From Epiperipatus broadwayi (Eukaryota > Onychophora > Udeonychophora > Euonychophora > Peripatidae): a stretch of DNA of 64,000 bases. Under the pieces are notes generated by a model. It ran no database searches. It was not told the origin of the DNA and saw only the letters and a list, made by a program, of their open reading frames with translations. Of this stretch, positions 11,981-24,775 are shown piece after piece. The DNA lies in NCBI GenBank assembly GCA_028023455.1, contig JAQFVV010012544.1, positions 2,934,396-2,998,395 on the forward strand. The letters are read 5' to 3'. The translations under genes and the position numbers were made by a program. Position 1 is the first letter of the stretch. Each line of letters begins with the position of its first letter.

Positions 11981-13627
11981 TAAAAAAAGTTTTCTGTGTA
12001 TTGGTTTCTTTGTTATAATATGTAAATAAAATGTAGTGGCCTGGTAACGGTATATGAAGACATTTTGTTGGAAGAACAACAACCATCAAGTGGGATGGAT
12101 TGTCATTCAAATGATTACCAAATATTATAAATAAAATTCATATGATACTTTGAAAAAAAACTTAAAATTTGAAATTGTTGAATGAATAGATTAATTGACA
12201 AGTAAAAATTTTTTTATATATTTTTGAAAGCTTACATAGTATTGGAAAGAGGAAGAGTTTTATAATAAATCAACACAAAGGAAAAGTTTAAGTAAAATTG
12301 AGCATATACAATATGCATTAGAGATTAGAAATGATGAGAAATACAATTACTTATAAAAGCAAAATAAATTATTAATTGAAGTTCAAAAAATCAGTGATTA
12401 TAACAGAAAGATCAGCAAGATAATTTATTTGAGATAGTCAATAAGAATGAATCATTAATTAATTAGTAAATATTTATATTTGAATTTCTTCCCAAACTAT
12501 TATTTAGAATATGGAATTAGAGCTTATTATTTAAGATAAATTATATGGTGGAAAAAATTTTTTTTTAATTCTAATTGGAAAGCCTTATTTCTGAGAAAGA
12601 ATTTAACATTGGAAGAAATAAAAGGTAACACAAATAGTATTGAAGAATATCAGCTTAAATTAGAAATATAGACAAAATTATGTTTTAGAAAAATTAAGCT
12701 TAATTAATTAATTACTGTCCAGATAAATAATTTTTGAAAGAAATTTTTTGGCTGAATAGTTTATTCTAATCAAAAAATAGGTTAGAATGTAAAATACGAC
12801 CAGCAGAAATGATGTAATTAGTTTAACAGAAAAAGTTTCATCTACATGAAGACTAAATAGGAAGTACCATGTAACCGCAAACTACACTATAGCTAATTAA
12901 CAACTTTAATTATATGCTATGCAAAGAAAAATGTTATAAATTTTACGATATTCGAGCAGCCCTTTTTCCTTCTGTACATGATCATGTTTTTTAAAAAAAA
13001 GTAAAATTTGTAAATAAATTTTACAAAATACTGGTGGCCGTTTTTATATCTCAGTATGCCGTAAATGATTATGTTTATTAATAAATTATCTTCAGTTTCT
13101 GTTGAAAGCACGTAATTTTATTCCTCCTTTATTATTCTTTCCGAATTTCATATGCAGTATTTTGTATAATGAAATATTTTCTGAATGTAATGCTAAAAGT
13201 TTTATAAAATTTTAGACCATACTAAAAGTTTATATTGATTTTAAAATCATCAAAACAATAAGAGTTTTTAATTTTTTTTTAACAAGATCAGTATTATATT
13301 TCTATAACAGAAAAAGTTACTGAAATAAAAAAATATCACCTGGCGCATATTTGTGAGAAAAGTCAGACATTTCACTGTTTACTGTATTTTTAAAATAGTT
13401 ACAGAACAATGTTGTTGTTTTTTTTCTTGTTCTTATGGCTTCAGCGAATGCATGAATGAACAGATATCTTAGTAAAGTGTATGAAAATGTGTCCCCTCAA
13501 TTTATTATTAACTATATTTATTTTATTTTTTTTAAATTTTATGTTATATGCATGCTATACATATAAAAAAGCTTGTGTTTCATATTTGTGCATGATGAAA
13601 ATTACTGTACATTTGCAGTTTGTTATA

Positions 13628-13775
13628 TCTGGGAGCGATCTCTAAACTACCACACAGAAATAGACTTATATCAAATTCACCTGGTAACAATAATACTACT
13701 GAAGCAACTTTAGGATTATGATTTGATAGATTATTAATTGCATTTTAATTACAAATATATACATATTATAATTTA
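13628..13775 (-). repeat. LTR-like end of the intronic gypsy element (left)
   Basis: This aligns in direct orientation with 16590-16745 over most of its length, ending in a shared TTTTAATTACAAATATRTACATATTA tract. The copies differ by many substitutions and small indels, so the insertion is old. Exact ends are uncertain. Confidence 0.6.
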
Positions 13776-14599
13776 TATAAAGCATATATGTTTACATACC
13801 CGAAAGGGTTCTTAAATAATAATAAAGGTCATTCTGACCTGTTTAGTCCCTAGACTTGTTTTGTCACGTTCGAAGGCAAGCCTCTCTGTAGCATTAGCTG
13901 TCAAGGACAACACACAATCATGTCTGGCATCGTTGTTGCAAGTACATCTACATGCTTGTAGCCTGTATTAGCAAGTGTTACATTTTCTTTGAAGTTAGAA
14001 TAAAATCATGAAGATAACTCAGTTTTTTTTATTTTTCTTTTAACCTGATCAGTAAGTGAATTAACATCTACATCTTTTCTGTACACATTTTTCTTTTTCC
14101 TCATTAGGCTGGGTCAGCTAGAGTTCTTGTTTAGGTTCCTCAGATTGATCTTCTGGTTCACATCAATTTCGTTAATAAAGACGATATTAAATATTCATCT
14201 CGTCTTTTCGCAATTGCTTAATATTTCTTTGTAATAGTTTGCCTTTATTTATACAAACCATTACAACTTGTTTCGACAGATGTTGCTTTACTATTGCTTT
14301 CATCCAAAATTTATTTAAGCTATTTTATGTCCACACTTGTTCACCTGGTGCGAACTTACACATGGTTGGTTTCTGTTTAATGTAATCCTCATTAGATATT
14401 ATGTTAGACAATTTAGTATGCAACTTGCACCTAAATATAATTTCATAGGTGATTTTCCTGCTTTAGCAGTTGGAATTGAGTGCTGATACAAGAGTGTGAT
14501 ATAAGCTGCTTCTTATATTTTCATTTTTTTCAATTTATGTATTGATACTTTCAAATTTTGGACAGCTTTTTCTGCCAAATCATTAGATTGAGAGTGGTG

Positions 14600-15130
14600 G
14601 GAGAGGGGGCGTATGTACTTTATTTCTCACTCTTTCATACTCTCTTTGAAACTTATCCATTGTGAAACCGGTTCCATTGTCAGAAACTAAAGTTTCAGGA
14701 AGGCCATGATATGAAAAAATTTTCACATAATTTTTCGATTGTCTCATCGGAATTCTTGCTCTTAATTAATTTGTATTTTGTCATCCTGAGTATGCATAGA
14801 CCATCATAAAAAATAAATATCCTTTAAGTGGGCCAGTTTAGTCAACATGGATGTGTTGCCATGGTCTTAATGCTTTTGGCCATGCCTTAAAATTGTTAGA
14901 TAGCATTCTAACATAATGATTGACAGTTATTGCAATTTTTTATATAATTCTCATTATCACAATTAATGTTTGCCACCATACATAGCTATGGGTTAGAGCT
15001 TTAGCTCTGATTATGCTTGGGTGATCTTTATGCAATAATTGTAGAATTAAATCGCTACCCTTAATTGGTATTGATACATGATCGCCCATCAGAATACAGC
15101 TTTTGCATATTGATAATTTATCATGGGCAT
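14600..15130 (-). pseudogene. Integrase remnant of the intronic gypsy element
   Basis: Read on the minus strand, the 15120-14930 part gives a C-x2-C scrap (CKSC) and an H-rich zinc-binding-like segment (HKDHPSIIRAKALTHSY). About 14880-14830 gives WQHIHVD followed by a stop, where the first catalytic Asp is expected. About 14705-14640 gives GLPETLVSDNGTGFTMDKFQ, the second catalytic Asp region of the DDE core. Several stops interrupt it. The wording is that of K02A2.6-type gypsy integrases. Confidence 0.75.
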
Positions 15131-15456
15131 TTAATTCTTTATGGAGAAATTTTGGATGTTTTTTAAAGCAACCTCAAAAAATTTTTATAATTCATTGGTA
15201 GCCATCATCTTTCTTTGTCCAACCAGCTACTGTTTTACTATTAACTTGTGCCCATAGAACATCTATATAATTAATTTCTTTTTATTTCTGAGCAAGCTGA
15301 ATCTTTTCGGTTTGCCCTTTATTAGTATTTCCTCTGGGGATAATTCTAGTGACACAGGGATGTTCCCTGTTAAACAATTTAAGAAAATTTCCCCTCATAT
15401 CTTTTATCTACTTCAGTATTTTTAACTGGCGTAATTTTATTGCCCAATTTTTTGAA

Positions 15457-15732
15457 TCAATCACGACAGATTATTGGGTTTATTGAAATACAAACTATAC
15501 ACAGAGGTAAATAAAAAGTTTTACCGTTTATTTTACTGACAGGAGCTTTAATTACTCTTGGTTTTAATTGCATTATCATTAACATTGTAATTATAGAACT
15601 CCATTCACACGCTGAAACCAAAGATACACTGCTTCCACTATTGACTTCCTTAGATATGGACTTGCTGCTTACCTTTAACTGAATCATAATTTTATCAGAA
15701 TCGGTTGTTAATATATTTTTTATACTTGCCAA
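15457..15732 (-). pseudogene. Retroviral-type aspartic protease remnant (active-site Asp lost)
   Basis: This open frame contains ISKEVNSGSSVSLVSACEW. The family pattern is (I/M)E(V/L)D(S/T)GSxxS(L/I)(V/I)S, so the catalytic DSG has become NSG. It belongs to the gypsy element, upstream of the integrase remnant in its reading direction. It is dead as a protease even though the frame is open. Confidence 0.6.
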
Positions 15733-16584
15733 CTGATTTTCATTTCTAATAAATACCTTCTATGGCTGTTGCTCTTTTTACCAAGTTTATCTATTTTTTT
15801 TTTTTTACACATTATTTCAAGTGTCCTTTTTTGTTATGGATTTTGCAATGTTTGTTTTTGTGAAAACAGTCACTTGCTTTATAGCCAGCTTTTCCGCAAC
15901 CAAAACAGATAAAGTTTTATTACTGCTATCATTATTTTTTTTAATTTCTAAATCCCTTTTTTTCTGGTTTAATGTCTTACAAACGTCCGTTTATATTTTA
16001 TCTTGGATTTTTACCTCTGCAAATTCTCTTGATTGCTCAAACACTGATTCATGGGTTATCCCATGTTTATAGCTTCGCTATATTTAATTTCACTATCAGC
16101 TAATAGCTGTTATCTTAAACTGTCGTTGCTTATCTTTCACAGAAAATGTTCAAGGAGTGACTCATCAAAAAATGAGCCATATACACAATTTTTTGCAAGA
16201 TCACAAAGAGCTATATCGTAATCCTTAATTTTTTCATTTCTGTCCTGATGGCGATTTATGAAATGTATGGACTATAAGTAATTCACCAAGCAATCTTTTA
16301 TTTTATCAAAAAGATAATCCTCAGGAGTATCAGGTTCTTAGAGCCTGTTAGTAATCTCTATTACTTCTTTTCCTATAACACAGCAGTGATGCAACCTTAA
16401 TTTTTTCATGTTCAACTTTGTTCATTGAAGAGATATTGGTCTATGTGTAGAACATAAAGAGACCAATTAATGGCATCACTGATGTCAAATTCACCAATTG
16501 ATGATTGCATCATTTAATACTTATTACTCTGATGGTTTACTCTTTTTTAGCTTGTTTCAGGTTTGAATTATGATTGCATTAATT

Positions 16585-16745
16585 GCTATATATGAGAATG
16601 ATCCCTATGCTACCACATAGACATAGGCTTATATAAAATTTACATGTTAACAATAATATTACTGTAGCAACTTAGGATTATGATTTAATAGTTTATTAAT
16701 ACAACCATTATAATTATTTTAATTACAAATATGTACATATTACAT
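16585..16745 (-). repeat. LTR-like end of the intronic gypsy element (right)
   Basis: It is the partner of 13628-13775 and, for a minus-strand element, would be the 5' LTR. The gag-like scrap starts just inside it (about 16520). Confidence 0.6.
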
Positions 16746-19304
16746 ATTAGGTCATTTAGATTCTACTGATATTGTCTAATGTTATTTATCTGTAGATGCA
16801 TCCAGTTACTAGTAATTTCTTCTTTTTAATTGTCACTAATTAATTAGATTATTTTTTGATGGAATTCTGTTATCTTTTTCCTCTTTAGGAATTTAATTAA
16901 GATTGTTTCCTGGATTTATAATTAATCTTTTAATTCTTTTATCTATTGCTTCAGTCAGTTTTAATTTTACTTAAATTTAATATATTTATTTTTAAACTTT
17001 AATTATGTATATATTTCTATTCTAGTCAATGTTTATCAATCAAATATGAGCTATTATACACTATACATGTTTGTGCACAAGGGGAGCTTGAAACAAAATA
17101 TAGTGTTGTTTGTGGCTCTACTTTGTTGAAAAATCATGACAAAAACTAATATCCATTTATAGTATTCAAATATAGTACTATATGAAGGAAAGTTACTAAG
17201 AAATTTGGAAAATCTTATCAAAACTCTTCAAAATATATAAAGCAACTATCTGAGTTTCCTCAAATATTTTGTTAGGTAATAGAATGATAATGTTAATTCA
17301 TAATCACTCATTTAAGGTACATCTCTCAAAGATTTGAGATCTGAAAATAATTATTTTTTTAATAATGTTATATTATTAAGTTAAATGACTACTTCTGATT
17401 AGAGAATGATTTAGTTGGGGAGAAAAAATTTTAATTTATTAAAAAAATCCTAAAAATATATGTACTAAGTGCATTAATTAAATCAAAGGTATATTTTCAA
17501 AACAATAGTTGAAATTCCATCAGACCATCATGATTGGAAATGTATATAATAAAAGTGTTGAAAAGTTATACTATTATTAAAGAACAAAATGAAAAAGTAG
17601 ATGGGTTTTAGAAATATTAGAGTTATTTGGAAGAATATAATTGACAAAAATATTTTCTTTCTTTATAATTTACAAAATTTCCTATCATTTTTGGAAAGAG
17701 GTGAAAATTAGCTACTTTAAAATTACATTTAACTATATGTAAACCAAAAATTATCGCCACTAGAAAAAGAGAATAATGAAATGGAAATGTTTTTGAAAAT
17801 TGCTTCCTTGACATGGATAATAATAAACGTACATTTATTATGTCAAACTTGTGTATTAGCATGATAAAATGAATTAAAATTTTTATTGAAAGTTGAATGT
17901 TTATTTCTTGCTTATTATATGTTGGGATCTGAACGTTTGAATTAGTAATAAATACTATTAATTGTATATACAGTAATATCAAAAGTAGCCATTATATATA
18001 TAGAAGGATTTTGTTATTTGACGCAATAATCAGTATATGGAAGTCACAGATTGTTAATGATCTTAAATTGCTTATTTCATTTAGTAATATTGTTTCTAAA
18101 AATTTTAGCAGATAAAGAAGAGATCATTAATATGATATTAGTCTTCCTACCAGTAACGGGATAGTTTTTAAACTTTTGGTAAATAAGCATTTATTTTTAT
18201 AGCGCTATGTTTTATAAATTGTAATATATTAAAGATCAGTCTTTTCAAGCTATTGTGCATGCGCTTTTTTACGAGTGTTAAGAGAGATAGAGAATATTAA
18301 CATATGCAGAAATTTATGTATATGTATCAAATGTTTTTGTTTTCCATGTATTAAGATAGGCAAGAAACTTTTCATAGAAAAATCAGTATTAAACAGTTTT
18401 GAGAAGGGATTATAATTATTATTGTGCCATTTGTGATGTTATTAACATCATAATTTTTTTCAGGGCAATAGTGATTGGATTCCATTTGCTGGATATAATT
18501 TCATAATGTTAATAAATTTCATTGATTTTCAAATTAAGCATTGAAAAGATGAAAAACATAATGTGACAAAATGTATAATATTGTATATTGAAAGTAATTT
18601 TGTTTGGAGTAGAAATAATTTTAAAGTACCATCTTTTTTATTTAAACAGTTAGATCTTTTATTTTATTACAGGGGATTTGAACCGAGACTTTCAAGCTCT
18701 CTTCAGTCATCCATTTTATCTTCTTTGATAAATCTGTTCTTATTTTTAAAAAGAATTTGTTTCATCAAAACATATATGACCAATATCAGGGGAATAAGAA
18801 ATTGCTTCTGTTTCAGAGTACAGTATTCCTATGTTAATCTTTCCATATATCCACTTTTCTGTTGATCTGATCAAAATAAGATGTTAGTCAAAATCCAGCT
18901 TGCATTTTCATAGACTTCCATCATTTAGTTTGGGAGAAAAGTATTCAGTCTTTTTATTATATATGTAATAGTTTTAATGTTGTACTTATTAAATATTTTG
19001 ATTTGCCCTTGCCTTTTATGTAAAATAAGGTCGCTTTATGTTTACTTTTTTCAATAATAATGTATTTTTTACTTTAAAAAAATGATTTGATATTAATCTA
19101 AACATTAACTAACAGTGGAAATGCTAGTTAACAATAGAGATTTTTAAACTAATTTCTATATGTTGTTAATATTTTTTTAATAAAATAATTCTTCCTAATT
19201 TAGAGGATTTTAATTTTTTAGCAAGCTTTTTTTTTTTTCTTATTTATTTTTAAAAATAATTTAAAGAAATATGAAATTAAAATTTGTATATATATTATTT
19301 AAAG

Positions 19305-19440
19305 CCAATTAACCCTCCTGGAAGTGGGATGACTCAACAAACTCAGGGAGGTTTAGGACAACAAACACCTCCACAGGGTGAAGCAGCATCCCCTCCAGGG
19401 AATCAGGGTCCACCAGCATCTTCTCCCAGCCTGATGCAAG
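19305..19440 (+). CDS. SS18: SS18 homologue, proline/glutamine/glycine-rich exon with two in-frame donors
   Basis: The exon follows TTATTTAAAG and continues the frame as PINPPGSGMTQQTQGGLGQQ, then TPPQGEAASPPGNQGPPASS and PSLMQ. It is low complexity, like the region after SNH in other SS18 proteins. Two donors 12 nt apart are possible: CAAG|GTAGGC at 19440 and AATA|GTAAGT at 19452. Both leave phase 1 and both fit the next exon, giving either ...MQGATMQG... or an isoform with four extra residues (...MQGRPNSATMQG...). The downstream donor matches consensus better (GTAAGT). Confidence 0.9.
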
Positions 19441-20910
19441 GTAGGCCAAATAGTAAGTTTCAGCATTATTTATTCTTTTTTTTTTTTCCTTGAATTATTT
19501 TTAATAGCTTCTTGCGGTTTATAATTCAATAAAATTTAATTACAAAGTTTGATTTATACATTTTTTTTTTAATTAATATCTCTAACTATCAATAAACGTG
19601 TACTATTTCTCATGAATTCTCAAATGCTAATTTTACTTAGTATTCTTTATTTTATTATTCATTATACTAATTGTGAATCTTCAGAATTAAGAAAGGTTTC
19701 CACTTATTTTATACTTTATTCAAAAACATAAAGATGAAAAAAAAAATAGCAACCTTTACAAATAAAACCAAATCAAATATTATCCATAAGAGCATTCAAC
19801 TCATTAATTAGAGTTAAGCTCTTTATATTGGAAAATGTAGTGTAGTTTCACTTTTCACACACAACATCCAAATAATTTTTTTTTTTTTTGCTGGTATGTC
19901 TTTTGCGTTTGTATGCGAACTTCCAGTTTTAGTACTTACATCAAAGTCACATTTTCTTATTACACATTAATTTGTAATGCTCCCAAGTTGTTTCTGCTGC
20001 AGTTGAAGTTTAACCATTTTAAAATTGGGATAGAAAACACTTTAGTAAGATAATTCTATCAAAGTAGGTTCTCAGTCAAAGAACAAACCTTAAACTGATT
20101 AGACTTCCATTTTCATTTTACCAGTTTCACAGAAGGTTACACTAGATTATTTAAGTATTGGAGCTAGTAATTCTTAACAACTTTGGTTTATAATTTTATA
20201 ATTTTCATGATATTTTCTTTAACAAGCTTATTTTTCTCTGCCTACTTGAGTTAAACATATTTTGATTTATCCAGTTGTAGCGATGTTGAAAGAAAGATTA
20301 ATTACAAAATATTTTGCTATATGTCTATTTATTTACACATAACATACATGCAATCCATAAAATTATTTATCTTAATTTAAAATATATTTTAAAAATATTT
20401 TTTCTTATAAATGATCTTGCTCTATAAACAATGTAAAAATCAGTAACTAAATGTGGATATTTCAAATATTTAATTTTTTAAATAGAATTTTTAATTACTA
20501 AAGTTTACAACTTATTTTACATTTCTATGAAATTAAAAATGTAATTGTTAAAAATAGGTGTTTACAAAAAAATGTAAAAGATTTTTTTTCTAAAATTAGC
20601 ATACTTTATTATTAAGCATAAAAAATCAACTGTCATTAATGAATTTTATTAGTCTATGAGAAATTTTAACTAATGAAGACTCAAACAAGATTAAGAAAAG
20701 TATTTGTATAATGTCTGAAGATTTATGATGATGTCATTTTACTTGTAATTATATGTTGGACTATTTTCATCATCTAGTTTAATTATTAAATGTTTTTAGA
20801 AAAATTTCAAATATGTTCAGCTATTAGTAAAAATACAGATTAACATATAGCACAATGTTTCAAGAGGAAGCTAATAAATAAGTGTATAAAATATTTATTG
20901 TCTTTGGTAG

Positions 20911-20981
20911 AATAGCCTAGTTGGTTAAAGCATCCCTTAAATTCAATAATCACAAACTAAAAATTACCAGTTTGATTCCCT
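20911..20981 (+). repeat. tRNA-derived SINE-like head
   Basis: TAGCCTAGTTGGTTAAAG resembles an RNA polymerase III A box in tRNA context, and AGTTTGATTCCC about 55 nt later resembles a B box (GTTCGATTCC). The anticodon arm does not fold, so this is not a tRNA gene. A related arrangement occurs on the minus strand at 36455-36512. Confidence 0.4.
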
Positions 20982-22584
20982 TACTTTAATTGGTCAGATC
21001 AATGATATATAAAAGAGAGGATGAAATGTGTTATATATTGATCTGTATGAAATTACTAACAATTTAATGTACTATATTTGTAAAATTTAACTAAAGCTTG
21101 AATTTTGATAGAAATAGTTTGTCATATAATTATAAATTATTTAATAATGATTAAAATTCATTCTCTGATTAAATATTTGAATACTAATAGAAAATATTGT
21201 CATCCTCATTATAATAATCTACAAGCATTTTTGTTTACTTTTTTTTTTTTTTCATTCATCCTTTTTATTCTTTACAATAAATTAATATAAAATGTCAATA
21301 TACAACTGATTACAAAATATATCAGAAAAGCTTTTTTCGGCATATTATGTAATTTTTTTTTTTTCTATTTTGATGTTTTTATTCTCTATATTATTTGATT
21401 CTTGATTCCAAGCCTAGAAAGAAAATGGCATGTAATAATGATATTTTGTAAGGGCAATAATAATTCTCCATCAACAAGAACATTCTGTGAAAAATCTCCG
21501 TGCTCTTTTATTTTGTTTTGTATAAACCTATAACCAGATAGATATATTGCTGATAGAAAAATCTTTATCAATTTTTATTAATTGTCTACATATATAAGAA
21601 TTTCCTGTGATTTTACTGAAAATAGCTTTCTAACCACTACTGTTATGTAAAAGGAAAAAATGTTAAATATGTTAGTGTTAATTTCAAATTAGTAACAAGC
21701 TAAAATAAATTATGTAATAACTTTATAATATACCCTGGAGCATTTTAAATAATATGATATTCATTCATCTAAACTAATTAATTAATTAAGGAGTATCTCT
21801 TGGAAGTTTTTTTATTCCTCTTTCCCAATGAAATGGGTTTCACTAATATCTCAGTTTTATGTTTTAAACAAAACTGTCTATTCAATTTGAATCCTACAGT
21901 ATTTCTATTTTTTTCCATCAAATTTTTTTAATTTAATTTTGTTTAATGTATTGTAACTTGGGGATAATATGAATTTGAGTATCCTGAAAGATGTGAATAT
22001 AAATCATTGATGTGTTTAACATTCTTGTTCTGCATTTACTGTAAGTAATAAGTATAAACTTAAAATTAACTCATTCTTTATGATTTATTTTTGTTTTGTG
22101 TGTGTGTGTGAATGTGGTTTGCTTGAAGTAAGACCATATTTTTAAGTCCTCATTATAAGCCTGCTAAATTTAGTAAACTTTTGACTATTAGTTATTATAA
22201 GAAATTACAATATCTTCCAGTAAAACAAATTTACCATTATGAATTGTTAAAGTTGTATTTTTCAGTATTTAGTCATATTATGAAGTATTTAATATTTTTT
22301 CTAGTTGTTAATGATAATTTTATTACCATTTGTTATCACATGCATTGACAATTATTGTGAAGTCCAATGTTAGTCTGCTGACTTTATTTGTAGATATTGT
22401 CTTTGGCACTTCTCATAGTCTTGAGATGCTAGTTTTCTTACTAGGAATCCTAAATAATTACTAGCATATTTATTATAGGATTTTCACTACACAAATTTTG
22501 ATAGCATTGTGATCTTTTTAATATAGTAAAAAAAATTTTAAAAAATGAATTAAATACTAATAATTGTAGATGGCAGTTAGATCT

Positions 22585-22599
22585 CCCCCCCCCCCCCCC
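22585..22599. repeat. Homopolymer run of 15 C
   Basis: This is a pure C tract in otherwise AT-rich intron sequence. It is an assembly-error-prone site, and its length may be polymorphic. Confidence 0.9.
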
Positions 22600-23062
22600 A
22601 ATTATTTCATTATTATAATGCTAATTTCAATTTTGTATATTTTGGAAGAAAAATCTTATGAACATGAAATGTTAAATCAAAACAAAATTGTATTTGTTTA
22701 AGTTCTTTACATTTTCTAATACATTAAATTACATTTAAGATCCATGAAAGCTAATATAATTTTTAAATATTATAAAACAGAATACCATTGATAATCAAGT
22801 ATTACTGCTTGATCATAATATTTTCTTACTTGATTTGGGCAGACAATGTAATATACTTCTAAATTATGATACATGCTTAAGATTTTAGAAAGAATGCCTT
22901 TGATAGTACTATTATAACTTTTAAGAGAATTTAATATCAAAGCAGAATTATTTGACTAGCAATAAACAAATAGAAAATTGCTTTAGTATCAATTTTCATC
23001 TTGAATTTTTTTTATATTTTATTTTATGCAATTTTTTCCTAATCAATATTTTTATAATGTAG

Positions 23063-23203
23063 GTGCTACTATGCAAGGCTCATCTTCTATTGCAAATCAG
23101 AATAATCAAATGAGTTATGCATCTAATGTTCCTACTAACCAACATCAAAATATGAGTAATTTTCCAAGGACTCATCTTAATCAACAAGCAAATTTGAATC
23201 AAG
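23063..23203 (+). CDS. SS18: SS18 homologue, Q/N/S-rich exon
   Basis: The exon is bounded by AATGTAG and CAAG|GTAGTT, with phase 1 at both ends. It encodes (G)ATMQGSSSIANQNNQMSYAS, then NVPTNQHQNMSNFPRTHLNQ, then QANLNQ. The M/Q/N/P composition matches the middle of SS18 proteins. The reading frame is open past the donor for about 30 more codons, but those switch to AT-rich intron-like sequence, and the splice phase fits the next exon. Confidence 0.88.
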
Positions 23204-24518
23204 GTAGTTCCTTTTTTATAATTATAATTTTTATATGTCTGGACATGCACAAGAACATTAAATTAATTATTAATATTATATATCACGTTTGAGTTAGCAA
23301 AAATGTCTTAAGACCCTAAGGCTAATTCTTTATATTTATGCTTCACAAAGTTATAATTTTATTACAGTAGTTTCATTAAAATTATTCTAAGATCTGACAG
23401 ATAAAAACACAAGAGAATCAAATTCAAATCAACAATACATTTGTATATTTGTAGAAACTATTGTTTTCTCCTAATCTCAGCCAGAAAGTCATTATTTTAT
23501 TGGTTTAAATACAAATTATCTATGTATTTATTTTATAATTTTACAAACATATTTCAACAGTAATATAGATGATTTTATATTTTAGTAAAAACATTTTTTA
23601 AAAATAAGATATATATATATTCATGCATGTATAATTTTTATAATGTCCAAAAAAAAATCATCTATTAAAATTTTAATTGTTTATTATATTGTATACATTT
23701 GTATGGAATTTTTTAAATTTAGTTTTTATAATACAATTTGCAATTTCAAGATATTTTTTTAAGCTTGTATATAATTATTGTATAAAGTGAATCTGCCATT
23801 TTTTTTTATAAACAAAAATCATCAATATCTTCAAGAAATGTGGTATAATAAGCTCTTAAGACAATTTTCTCTTTTTCATAGTTTAGAAGTAAATTTATTT
23901 TATTTTTTATAAAAGAGGCATGATCAATCATTGCATCTTTTTTCTTTTTTTTTAATGTTATTTTCCAAAAATTCTCTTGTCTACAATTATGTAGCAATTT
24001 TTAATCCTGTTTTTTTTTTTTATCATAGCATTGAAAGTCTATAGGATTATTTTACTTTTAATGTTAAATTTGTTCCAGAAATTGCTTTGATGTTAGTATA
24101 AATATTATTATTTTGTGTTTATTGAAAAAAAATACTTTGTTGATTTTTTTTTTTTGTCTTTAAATATTATTTATTTAAATCTACTTAATAATTTATTAGT
24201 GGATAATTAAGCAAAAATTATTATTACATTTTTAAACTGTTTTAGGTTATTTATTTTTATTATATATATATATTCTGAATTAATACATTAAATTTCTTCA
24301 AATTTCAGTCTTTTTTTTTACTGTTGATATTTACTGATTCTTATTTTATTTACTACTTTAAGTAAACTAATTGCTGTAAAGAATTAATACTGTATTAATT
24401 ACTTGTGCAGAATTATTTTGTTACCTGTATTACAGACTAATGTCATAGAAAAAAATAAAAATTTAATTATACAGATATGTGTTATATTCAGTATAATTGA
24501 CTTTTTTTTCACCTTCAG

Positions 24519-24698
24519 CTCAAATGCCTTCCAGTCAGAATATGCCAAATCCACAATATAATATATCTCAATCTTCTTATCCTGGAAATCAACAGCAGTC
24601 AATTATGTCACAGCAAAGTAGTAGTCAGAATCCACAAATGATAAATCAGAGACAGATGTTACCTCCAGCTATGTATCGACGATCACCTTCTCAGACAG
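24519..24698 (+). CDS. SS18: SS18 homologue, Q/S-rich exon
   Basis: The acceptor is CACCTTCAG and the donor is ACAG|GTAATT. The split glycine/alanine codon joins in frame, and the exon reads (A)QMPSSQNMPNPQYNISQSS, YPGNQQQSIMSQQ, ending QMLPPAMYRRSPSQT. The MGQRQ(I/M)PP and YR motif near its end corresponds to the same element in vertebrate SS18 just before the QPGY domain. Only 77 nt of intron separate it from the last exon. Confidence 0.92.
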
Positions 24699-24775
24699 GT
24701 AATTATTATTTTGGTTTTTGGTTTTTTAAGAAAATGTTGAAATTATAAAATTAACTTATATATGTACATTTTTAG

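Larger units (their letters stand above)
13628..16745 (-). pseudogene. Degenerate Ty3/gypsy-like LTR retrotransposon inside the SS18 intron
   Basis: Directly repeated ends lie at 13628-13775 and 16590-16745; both contain a CTACCACA-AGACATAGGCTTATAT-like block and a TTAGGATTATGATTT block. Between them the minus strand shows, in genomic order right to left, a gag-like scrap (IGEFDISDAINWSLY near 16500), a degenerate zinc knuckle (CFGCGKAGYKASDC near 15900), a protease scrap, then integrase. Most of the RT/RNase H between protease and integrase is missing. The whole element lies antisense to SS18. Confidence 0.8.
11002..19304 (+). other. SS18 intron (8.3 kb) carrying repeats and a dead gypsy element
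   Basis: It starts GTAAGA and ends in a TTATTTAAAG acceptor. It contains a nested foldback at 11098-11175, a two-unit tandem repeat at 11533-11980 and a Ty3/gypsy-like wreck at 13628-16745. The stretches 11980-13620 and 16750-19300 show no feature I recognise. ORFs at 17623-17982 (minus) and 18563-18865 (plus) lack any motif I can identify. Confidence 0.8.
19441..23062 (+). other. SS18 intron (3.6 kb)
   Basis: It ends in TATAATGTAG. It holds a tRNA-derived SINE-like head at 20911-20981, a short GT run near 22100 and a run of 15 C at 22585-22599. The remainder is AT-rich and unremarkable. Confidence 0.8.

Noticed and set aside
17623-17982. 119-codon minus-strand frame in the SS18 intron
   Set aside because: It is rich in I/L/F/N/K as expected from AT-rich DNA, and no family motif could be read on either strand.
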